The position numbers were made by a program, and so were the translations under genes. Shown one piece after another: positions 8,543-15,408 of a DNA stretch of 64,000 nt. Position 1 is the stretch's first letter; every line of letters starts with the position of its first letter. The notes beneath the pieces were generated by a model. That model did no database searches. It was not told where the DNA came from and saw only the letters and a program-made list of their open reading frames with translations. This DNA comes from Hoeflea_A sp965216535 (GTDB lineage: Bacteria > Pseudomonadota > Alphaproteobacteria > Rhizobiales > Rhizobiaceae). The stretch is from positions 2,418,001-2,482,000 of the forward strand of contig OZ244175.1 of NCBI GenBank assembly GCA_965216535.1. The letters are read 5' to 3'.

Positions 8543-9259
8543 TCAGGAACCGGGCAAACGATCGATGACGGATCTTCGAAAGGCTTGCCGATAGGAACGA
8601 TCTTCGCTCACCGGGCTGGCGGCCCTTAGGCTGGCTTTGATGTCGTAAATCAGCGACGGTTCGTGGGTTCGGAGCAAAGCCGCGATTTCGGCACCGCGCT
8701 GACGCGCATTGCCAGCGCCGGTGACTTCATCCACAAGGCCCCATTGGGCAGCCTGGCTGGCGTCGAGGATGGGTGACTCCAGAATGAAGCGCAGGGCGGC
8801 GGAATAGCCAAGCCGTTGTGGCAGGCGCTTGGTGCCACCGCCACCGGGCAAGGCCTCATAGGCCAGATGTCCGTCGCAAAAGCGTGCCTCTTTCCCGGCG
8901 ACTATCAGATCGCAACAAAGGGCCAGTTCGACGCCACCCAGACGGCATTCGCCATCGACGCATGCGATCGTCACCATGGGAAGCGTTTCAATTCGATCAA
9001 AGATCAGCCGGGATCGTTCGACGACGGCGGCAAAGCGTTCGCGGTCGTTGAAGCAGGCCTCCAGCAGGTCCTGGTCCAGCCCGGTGGAGAAGACCGTTTG
9101 GGCGCCTTCGATCAGCAGGCAAACAATTCCATTGTCTGCTTCTTCAAGCCGGTCCAGCGCCGACGTCATGTCGTCCATGGTCGCTTCGTCCAGCCCGTTG
9201 GATTGTTCCGGCCGGTCAAGCGTCCAGGTCATGAGGCGGTCATCGATGTCGGCGTGCAT
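8543..9259 (-). CDS. Enoyl-CoA hydratase/isomerase (crotonase) family protein
   Basis: The start chosen is ATG at 9259, with GGGAGG close upstream, giving 238 residues; a longer frame reaches 9334 but overlaps the neighbouring gene. The crotonase core is visible: CRLGGVELALCCDLIVAG, then ARFCDGHLAYEALPGGGGTKRL. The first catalytic glutamate (GVELAL) is present. The second, normally in a PE pair before the LG.(L/I)PG segment, is replaced by GH. The protein is therefore unlikely to be a standard enoyl-CoA hydratase; isomerase, hydrolase or other crotonase chemistry is possible. It follows the SLC13 permease gene by 31 bases on the same strand and may be co-transcribed with it. Confidence 0.75.
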   Translation of the reverse strand: MHADIDDRLMTWTLDRPEQSNGLDEATMDDMTSALDRLEEADNGIVCLLIEGAQTVFSTGLDQDLLEACFNDRERFAAVVERSRLIFDRIETLPMVTIACVDGECRLGGVELALCCDLIVAGKEARFCDGHLAYEALPGGGGTKRLPQRLGYSAALRFILESPILDASQAAQWGLVDEVTGAGNARQRGAEIAALLRTHEPSLIYDIKASLRAASPVSEDRSYRQAFRRSVIDRLPGS

Positions 9260-9290
9260 GCTTGTGCCTCCCATCGGGCACTTTAGCGCA

Positions 9291-11066
9291 CTACAGCGGA
9301 AAGACCACGAGGATGACGGGCACGGATACTGCAACCACGAGGACTTCTAGCGGCAGGCCGGTGCGCCAGTAATCGCCGAAGGAATAGCCACCTGGACCCA
9401 TGATGAGCGTGTTGTTCTTGTGGCCGATCGGCGTGAGAAACGCGCAGGATGCGGCCACAGCCACGGCCATGAGAAACCCGTCAGGATTGGCATTGAGCCG
9501 ATTGGCGATATCAACGGCTATCGGTGCGCCGATGATGGCGGTCGCGGTGTTGTTGAGCACATCTGAAAGGGTCATGACGATGACCATCAGGACCGTCAGT
9601 ACCACCCAGGGCGGCATGCCAGAGGCGAGGTCAACGATCTGGCCGGCGATCAATTTGGTGCCGCCCGCCTGATCGAGCGCAGCTCCCAAAGGGATCATGC
9701 TCCCCAGCAACACGACCACCGGCCATTCGATGTGATCATAAACGCCGCGTATCGGTACGATGTCGAGCAACACATAGAGTGCAACGACGATCGCCAGGGC
9801 CGTCGCGAGGTAAAGCAGGCCGAATGCCGAGGTAGCAATGGCGGCAGCGAAAATGCCGACTGCCAGCCAGGCGCGCCGGTGCTGGGTGACCGTCAGGCCG
9901 CGCTCCGCCAGCGGCAAGGTGCCCAGCCAGTTTACGACATCGGGCAACCGGTCGGGACTGCCCAGCAGCAGCAGGATATCGCCGGCGCGCACCGTCTCGT
10001 GCCGCACTCGCTTGGTGAAGCGCTGGCCCTGTCTGGAAATGCCCAAAAGGGTCACGCCGCGGCGCGCGAACAGGCGAAGTGAAATAGCCGATCTGCCGTC
10101 AAGGCGTGAATCGCGAGGTACGACCACTTCCATCAGCTGCAGATCGCCGGCGGCTCGTTCGCCACTCGGACGCTCGCCGAAATATTCGAGCCCCAGTGCG
10201 CCACGGAACCGGTCGATGTCCTCGGCCGCGGCCTCGACAATCAGCATGTCGCCCGGCTGCAGAATGAGCATCGCGGAAAACCCGCCGCGGCGTTGGCCGT
10301 TGCGGATGACGCCGAGGATCGCGACATCGTCTTCGTCCCCGGCCGGATAGAGGCTGCGAACCTCCTGACCGACGGCGGATGAGTTTTCCGGCACGACGAG
10401 TTCGGCCAGATAGCCATCGAGTTCAAGCAGCTTTTGCTGCGGTGTTTCCTTGATGTCGCTGCCCGGGATCAGCCGCCAGCCGATAAAGGCCACGAAGGCT
10501 ATTCCGACAATGGCAACGGCAGCGCCGACGGGCGTGAAGGCAAACATGCCGAACGGTTCGCCAAAGGCCTGCTCGCGGAACGACGCGATGATGATGTTGG
10601 GCGGTGTGCCGATGAGTGTGACCATGCCGCCGAGAATCGTTGCGAAAGAAAGCGGCATCAGAGTGCCGCGAACGGATCGTCCGGCCTTTTTCGCAGCCTG
10701 AAGGTCCACCGGCATCAGCAACGCCATGGCGGCGACATTGTTCATGAAGGCAGAGAGGATCGCCCCCACGCCGCTCATCATTATGATGTGCGTCGCCGTG
10801 CTTCTGCCGGCGTCGATCAGGCGGCGGGTGATGATGTCTATCGCGCCGGAATTCAGCAGTCCGCGGGAGACGACGAGAACAAGAGCGACGATGACTGTCG
10901 CGGGGTGTCCAAACCCGGAAAAAGCCTGGTCCGTGGGAACCAATCCAAGGACAAGTGCGACCAGGAGAGCAAAGAATGCGACCAGGTCGTAGCGCCATCG
11001 GCCCCAGAACAGGAGCCCGAACACGGCTGCAAAAAGTGCGAAGAGTTCCGCCTGTTCCACGGTCAT
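9291..11066 (-). CDS. SLC13-family (DASS-type) permease with RCK/TrkA-C domains
   Basis: This 591-residue membrane protein has hydrophobic helices at about residues 1-205 and 395-591, flanking a soluble middle. The middle holds two TrkA-C-like modules (for example YLAELVVPENSSAVGQEV and LMEVVVPRDSRLDGRSA). This architecture is that of bacterial SLC13 permeases annotated as anion, sulfate or dicarboxylate carriers with regulatory ligand-binding domains. Two repeated motifs typical of the fold are seen: MLLPSA-like MALLMPVDLQAAKKAG with TLIGTPPNII, and a second with NNTATAIIGAPIA and SCAFLTPIGHKNN. The substrate cannot be predicted. It lies upstream of the crotonase-like gene in the same direction. 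Confidence 0.87.
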   Translation of the reverse strand: MTVEQAELFALFAAVFGLLFWGRWRYDLVAFFALLVALVLGLVPTDQAFSGFGHPATVIVALVLVVSRGLLNSGAIDIITRRLIDAGRSTATHIIMMSGVGAILSAFMNNVAAMALLMPVDLQAAKKAGRSVRGTLMPLSFATILGGMVTLIGTPPNIIIASFREQAFGEPFGMFAFTPVGAAVAIVGIAFVAFIGWRLIPGSDIKETPQQKLLELDGYLAELVVPENSSAVGQEVRSLYPAGDEDDVAILGVIRNGQRRGGFSAMLILQPGDMLIVEAAAEDIDRFRGALGLEYFGERPSGERAAGDLQLMEVVVPRDSRLDGRSAISLRLFARRGVTLLGISRQGQRFTKRVRHETVRAGDILLLLGSPDRLPDVVNWLGTLPLAERGLTVTQHRRAWLAVGIFAAAIATSAFGLLYLATALAIVVALYVLLDIVPIRGVYDHIEWPVVVLLGSMIPLGAALDQAGGTKLIAGQIVDLASGMPPWVVLTVLMVIVMTLSDVLNNTATAIIGAPIAVDIANRLNANPDGFLMAVAVAASCAFLTPIGHKNNTLIMGPGGYSFGDYWRTGLPLEVLVVAVSVPVILVVFPL

Positions 11067-11160
11067 ATCACGACATCCCCGAATCGTCCGTCGACCCGCA
11101 CTATATCGCGCGGATGGGGATTGGGTATGACCGCGGTGCTACAGACGCTTGATGGCGGCC

Positions 11161-11316
11161 TCAGTCGAGCGGCTTGCGGCGCAGCTGACGGGCGTCGAAA
11201 ATGTCATCCAGGCCGAGGACGGCGAGATCCTGGCGGTTTGGAGCACGCCCTTCATTGATGGCGTAGCTGATGTTTCTGGAGGCGCGTACGGATTGCAGGA
11301 GTCGGTTGATGTTCAT
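11161..11316 (-). CDS. Small DUF1127-like protein, 51 residues
   Basis: The start chosen is the ATG at 11316, preceded by the strong ribosome site CAGGAGG seven bases upstream. The product has 51 residues. The middle (RASRNISYAINEGRAPNRQD) followed by LAVLGLDD resembles the short DUF1127/YjiS-like proteins common in alphaproteobacteria, in which an L..LGL..D ending helix follows a basic helix. Some members bind RNA or act in phosphate and stress adaptation, but nothing here shows a role. It is an isolated minus-strand unit between the GntR gene and the SLC13 permease. The strong ribosome site is the main reason to accept it. Confidence 0.55.
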   Translation of the reverse strand: MNINRLLQSVRASRNISYAINEGRAPNRQDLAVLGLDDIFDARQLRRKPLD

Positions 11317-11441
11317 GTCATGGCCCTCCTGGCCTTCGTTCAATCTCTTTGTGCGACGCACAAATATCATGAAGTGAAGTGCCGATGGCTTGCGAATTGC
11401 GCATGGCAGCCCTGCGCCAAGGATGTGGTTTAGCGGCAGGC

Positions 11442-12179
11442 TCAGCGCGGTCTTTGCCTGGTGTAGGCGTCAAGAACGTCGAACGATCGGGAGATATCGG
11501 CCACCAGGGCATTGCGTGCGGCCACCGTATCACCGGCGCGGGCCGCGTCGATGATCGCCCGGTGGTCGTCGTGGCTGCCGGGAACGTCCGGATCGATGGT
11601 GGTGTGGATCAAGTTCAGGAACGGGCCGTATTGCAGCCAAAGGCTCTCGACAAATCGCAGCAGCGTCGGAGAGCGGCCAATTTCATACAGGGTAAAGTGA
11701 AAGGACCGGTTGGAATGCAGGGCGTTGACCGGGGCACCTTCCTTTGCCCGGGCCGCGGCATCGAGGATCGCTTCCAGACGGTCGAGGTCTTGCGGCGTGG
11801 CATTGACCACGGCCAACTCCGTGATCATGGATTCGATGCCGAGGCGTGCCTGCTTGAGGTCGAGCAATCTTGAACGGCGTAGCGGCGGAACCCGCAGATT
11901 TCGGCCTGGTGCATCGACCAGCGCTCCCTCGGCGACAAGGCGTCGGACCGCTTCCCGCACCGGAGTCATGCTGGTCTGGAAGCGATCGGCAAGGTCCCGC
12001 AGGTTGAGATAGTCACCCGGAGCGAAATAGCCGACCATGAAGGCGTCCTTGAGCTGATCGTAGACCAGCTCGCGAAGATTGACCGGCCGCGCGGGGCCGA
12101 GCCCTGACATTCCTCTCCGTTCCTCGCCGCCACCCTCGTCTTGAACAGCCGGGATTTCGATCGCCACGTTTCGATTCAT
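11442..12179 (-). CDS. GntR family transcriptional regulator, FCD domain
   Basis: This 245-residue regulator has an N-terminal winged helix-turn-helix (about residues 32-100; NLRDLADRFQTSMTPVREAV) and a C-terminal all-helical FCD ligand domain (about 105-235). Proteins of this class sense small acids or sugars and usually repress the adjacent catabolic genes. It is transcribed divergently from the TIGR04076/aldo-keto reductase genes, and the 140-base space between them carries a perfect 19-bp inverted repeat at 12268-12286 that is the best candidate for its operator. The first 25 residues are not conserved-looking, and a later start is possible. The effector is unknown. Confidence 0.9.
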   Translation of the reverse strand: MNRNVAIEIPAVQDEGGGEERRGMSGLGPARPVNLRELVYDQLKDAFMVGYFAPGDYLNLRDLADRFQTSMTPVREAVRRLVAEGALVDAPGRNLRVPPLRRSRLLDLKQARLGIESMITELAVVNATPQDLDRLEAILDAAARAKEGAPVNALHSNRSFHFTLYEIGRSPTLLRFVESLWLQYGPFLNLIHTTIDPDVPGSHDDHRAIIDAARAGDTVAARNALVADISRSFDVLDAYTRQRPR

Positions 12180-12267
12180 CTCGGTCTCCGTGAGGGGAAG
12201 GTGGTTCCGCCGTTTCGCCTGTCGATTGTTTCGGCCAACTTGACTTTTGTGCCTCTACGCCGCACGC

Positions 12268-12286
12268 TTGTGATAAGATATCACAA
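12268..12286. promoter_or_regulatory. Candidate GntR operator: perfect 19-bp dyad
   Basis: Two 8-base arms, TTGTGATA and TATCACAA, are exact reverse complements around a 3-base centre. A further half-site-like ATATCAC lies at 12292-12298. The dyad sits between the divergent GntR gene (start 12179) and the TIGR04076 gene (start 12320), 33 bases before the latter. Size and position fit autoregulation and control of the reductase genes by the neighbouring GntR protein. Binding is inferred. Confidence 0.6.
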
Positions 12287-12319
12287 ATAACATATCACTA
12301 AATTGTGCCGGAGGTCCAC

Positions 12320-12691
12320 ATGGAGGAAAAGGCATTCGAGCTGTTCGACCTCAAGGTCGAGGTTGTCGGAAGTGACAAGCCGATGGTCTGCAACCATCCC
12401 GAGGGTGCCTATTTCCTGGTGGAGGGTGAAAACCTTGTGTTCAGCGACACCCAACGGTTTCCAATGTATTCGCTGGCCGCCATCCTGCCTTTGTTGCCGG
12501 CCAAGCAGCGGGTCACCGACGAGAACGACTGGATGACCACCGACGCTGAGATCGCCTGTCCTGATCCGCATTGCGGTGGGCGGTTCCGCATTACGCGGCT
12601 GAGCAAGCGTCGCTTCACTCATGCCGAGACATCGGGACTTCCGGAGGCGCGCGGCACACCTTACTGGCAAAAGGAAAACGACAATGGGTGA
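12320..12691 (+). CDS. TIGR04076 family protein
   Basis: The ATG at 12320 is chosen because CCGGAGG lies just upstream; a GTG at 12305 is possible but would place this ribosome site inside the gene. The 123-residue product has the loose pattern of TIGR04076: an early Cys in VCNHPEG, then FPMYSLAAILPLL, a Trp-containing DWMTTDAEIACPDPHC and a terminal beta segment FRITRL. Such proteins are of unknown biochemical function and often sit next to oxidoreductases. Here it is the first gene of a unit with two aldo/keto reductases. The downstream reductase starts eight bases before this stop. Confidence 0.7.
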   Translation: MEEKAFELFDLKVEVVGSDKPMVCNHPEGAYFLVEGENLVFSDTQRFPMYSLAAILPLLPAKQRVTDENDWMTTDAEIACPDPHCGGRFRITRLSKRRFTHAETSGLPEARGTPYWQKENDNG

Positions 12692-13735
12692 GGCCACGAC
12701 ACTGCGACCCGGCTACAGTTTTGCCCGGGTCATCAAGGGAGGGTGGCAACTCGCCGGCGATCACGGACCGGTCGACCGCGGCCGGTCGATTGCCGATATG
12801 GAGCAATTCTTCAACGCCGGAATCACGGCCTTCGACTGCGCCGACATTTATGTCGGCGTCGAGGAGATGATCGGCGAGTTCATCGCCAGCGTTCGCCGCA
12901 ATCGCGGCTCGGAGGTCGCCGACCAGATCAAGGTCCACACCAAGCTGGTGCCGGATTTCGACCGGCTGGAGGTCATGACGGCCGACGATATCGAGAGCAT
13001 TATCGACCGGTCGTTGCGCAGGCTGCAACTCGAGCAGTTGCACCTGGTGCAGTTCTACTGGTGGGATCTGGCGCGCGCGGCCGTCCGCACGAGGTGCTTT
13101 CCTGTCTGAAGTCGATCCAGGAGAAGGGCAAGATCCAGTTGCTCGGGACGACCAACTGGGATGAGGCAGCGATGACACCGTTCATCGAGGCAGGGTTCGA
13201 TCTGGCCTCGACCCAGGTTCAATATTCACCCCTGGACACCAGGCCGGCTGGAGACTTCACACAGTGGTGCGCGAAACACGACATGAAGATCCTGTGTTAC
13301 GGGACGCTGGCCGGCGGATTTTTGACCGAGCGCTGGCTGGGTGTTGACGATCCCGGTCACGTTTTCGAAAACCGATCGCTGGTCAAGTACCGGCTGATCA
13401 TTGACGAGTTCGGTGGCTGGTCGCTGTTTCAGGAGCTGATGCAAGCGCTTGCTTCCATCGCTGGTCGGCATGGTGTCACGATCGGCACCGTTGCAAGCCG
13501 TTGGACCCTCGATCAGCCGCAGGTCGGCGCCGCGATTATCGGTGCTCGGACTGCTGATCATCTTGACGAAACGAGACGCATTTTTGACCTGAAACTCGAC
13601 GCCGAGGACCACGCGGCGATTGATGCGGTGCTGGCCCGACGCCAGGGGCCGGACGGCTCGGTTTACGGTCTGGAGCGCGACCGGACAGGGCGCCACGGCA
13701 AAATCATGAAATACAATCTGGGCGGCGCATCTTGA
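12684..13735 (+). pseudogene. Aldo/keto reductase with a single-base frameshift
   Basis: The protein starts at ATG 12684 (MGEATTLRPGYSFARVIKGG) and is readable to about 13078, where the frame ends in a stop at 13109. The rest of the reductase (from PHEVLSCLKSIQEKGKIQ to MKYNLGGAS) continues in the frame shifted by minus one to 13735. The break falls in the GC-repeat gcgcgcgcggccg near 13068-13082, so one lost base, real or from sequencing, explains it. The TIM-barrel reductase pattern is clear: FDCADIYVG (Asp and Tyr), HTKL (Lys), and GTLAGGFL. The usual catalytic His appears as Tyr in VQFYWWD, unlike the next gene, which keeps it. The remainder is otherwise well preserved, so a recent event or assembly error is likely. 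Confidence 0.8.
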
Positions 13736-13772
13736 TCGCCCGTGCAAGGTAACAGACCGGGGAGAGTGAACT

Positions 13773-15269
13773 ATGCAGGCGAGGAAACCGGACCGTCTCA
13801 CACTGGCGCCAGGGTTGGAAATCAGTCGCGTCATTACCGGCCTGTGGCAGGTTGCCGATATGGAGCGAGACGGCAATGAACTTGACCGTCAGGCGGCTGC
13901 CAAAGTCCTGACAGACTATGCCGAGGCGGGGTTCGACACTTTCGACATGGCTGACCACTACGGCTCGGCAGAGTTGATTTCCGGCGAAGCCAGGCGGCAG
14001 CTCATTGCCGCAAACGGCGATACGGCGGCGCGTTTCCTGACCAAATGGTGCCCGGAGCCGCATCAGTCGACGCCAGAGGCCGTCAGGGCCGGGATCGATG
14101 AACGCCGCGAACGGCTCGGCGTCGATACGCTCGACATGCTGCAGCTCCACTGGTGGTCTTTCGGCCATCCGGGATTCCTTGATGTCATGGACGAATTGGT
14201 GCGCCTCCAGCAGGATGGCGTGATCAGCCAGATCGGTCTCACCAATTTCGATACGGATCATCTCTACCTGCTGCTGCAGGAAGGCTACCCAATCGTTTCC
14301 AACCAGGTCTCCTGCTCGCTGCTCGACCGTCGCGCCTTAGGCGAGATGAGTGCGCTGTGCGAGGAAAAGAACGTCAAGATCCTCGCCTATGGAACGCTTG
14401 CCGGCGGCTTCTTTTCTGAAAAGTGGCTGGGTGTCCCAGAGCCTGCCGACATCCCGGACTGGAGCAAGATGAAGTACAAGCGCTTCATCGATACGGTGGG
14501 TGACTGGGCAACATTCCAGCGCCTGCTTGCTGCGGTCGATGGAGTGGCGCGCCGCCACGATGCGACGATTGCCAACGTGGCAACGCGGTGGCTGCTTGAC
14601 CATCCGACGATCGGCGCCGTCATCGTCGGCGCGCGTCTGACCGAAAACCAGCATCGCAACTCCAATGCCGACCTTTTTGAACTGAACATGGACGATGCTG
14701 ATCGGCAGGCGATCGATGAGGTGCTGGTCGACATGCAATCAATTCCGGGAGATTGCGGGCAGGAGTACCGACGTCCACCGTTCCTGACGGCCTCCGGCGA
14801 TTTGAGCCACCACCTGCAGGAGATGCCGCCGGCCTTCCAAGTCGTCGAAAAAGGTGACCGGGCCCATGCGCTTTCCGGCAGCGAATGGGAGCCAAAGGCG
14901 GGTTACAGCCGCGCGACGCGCATCGGCAACCGGATCCTCGTTAGTGGTACGACGGCGACGCACGGACAAAACCGTGTTGTCTGTCTGGGCGATGCAAAGG
15001 GTCAGACCATCTACATTCTGGACAAGATCCTCGCGGCTATCGCATCGCTGGGCGGCAGGCCCGACGATGTGGTGCGTACCCGTATCTTCCTGACGGATGC
15101 GAACGACTGTGACGCCGCCTGTGAGGTCCACGGCCGCTATTTCGGTGATGTCATGCCAGCAAACACGTTGCTTGAGATCAGCCGCATAGTTGGCGACTAT
15201 GTGGTCGAGATCGAGGCTGAGGCCGTGCTTCCGGAGTCTGGAGAAGACCGTCCATTCATGGTCATCTGA
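13773..15269 (+). CDS. Fusion: aldo/keto reductase with C-terminal RidA (YjgF/Rid) domain
   Basis: This 498-residue protein joins two enzymes. Residues 1 to about 325 are an aldo/keto reductase with FDMADHYGSAE (Asp/Tyr), RFLTKW (Lys), LQLHWWSF (His) and GTLAGGFF, a complete catalytic tetrad. After a linker around 325-365, residues 365-490 form a Rid domain, with YSRATRIGNRILVSGTTATH, DDVVRTRIFLTD and IVGDYVVEIEAEAV. The Arg that classical RidA uses (in PARS) is Asn here (MPANTL), so imine hydrolysis of the archetype type is doubtful. The fusion suggests that an unstable aldehyde, imine or enamine is handled next to the reductase. It follows the frameshifted paralogue by 37 bases. Confidence 0.88.
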   Translation: MQARKPDRLTLAPGLEISRVITGLWQVADMERDGNELDRQAAAKVLTDYAEAGFDTFDMADHYGSAELISGEARRQLIAANGDTAARFLTKWCPEPHQSTPEAVRAGIDERRERLGVDTLDMLQLHWWSFGHPGFLDVMDELVRLQQDGVISQIGLTNFDTDHLYLLLQEGYPIVSNQVSCSLLDRRALGEMSALCEEKNVKILAYGTLAGGFFSEKWLGVPEPADIPDWSKMKYKRFIDTVGDWATFQRLLAAVDGVARRHDATIANVATRWLLDHPTIGAVIVGARLTENQHRNSNADLFELNMDDADRQAIDEVLVDMQSIPGDCGQEYRRPPFLTASGDLSHHLQEMPPAFQVVEKGDRAHALSGSEWEPKAGYSRATRIGNRILVSGTTATHGQNRVVCLGDAKGQTIYILDKILAAIASLGGRPDDVVRTRIFLTDANDCDAACEVHGRYFGDVMPANTLLEISRIVGDYVVEIEAEAVLPESGEDRPFMVI

Positions 15270-15408
15270 CTTCTTCCCCGCCGTTTTGGGGCGACACCTG
15301 CGACAATTGATTCCTGTGGAGGCACGAAGCTGCCGATAAAATGGCTTGTGCCTTACTTGGCAAAGGTCTAAATCGATTTAAATAGACCGGCCGATACCAG
15401 GACAACCA
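15270..15408 (+). promoter_or_regulatory. Promoter region of the glycogen operon with a TAAATCGATTTA palindrome
   Basis: The gap between the AKR-RidA gene and glgP holds a perfect 12-base palindrome, TAAATCGATTTA, at 15369-15380, with a central CG, the layout typical of LacI-family sites in alphaproteobacteria. It is nested in a wider inverted pair, GGTCTA at 15365-15370 and TAGACC at 15383-15388. It ends about 28 bases before the glgP ATG and overlaps the expected promoter or transcript start, which suggests repression. The regulator is not in this window. Confidence 0.5.

Noticed and set aside
10434..11258. Plus-strand frame opposite the SLC13 permease gene
   Set aside because: Charged, repetitive product of the antisense type with no fold or ribosome site; the permease on the other strand explains it.
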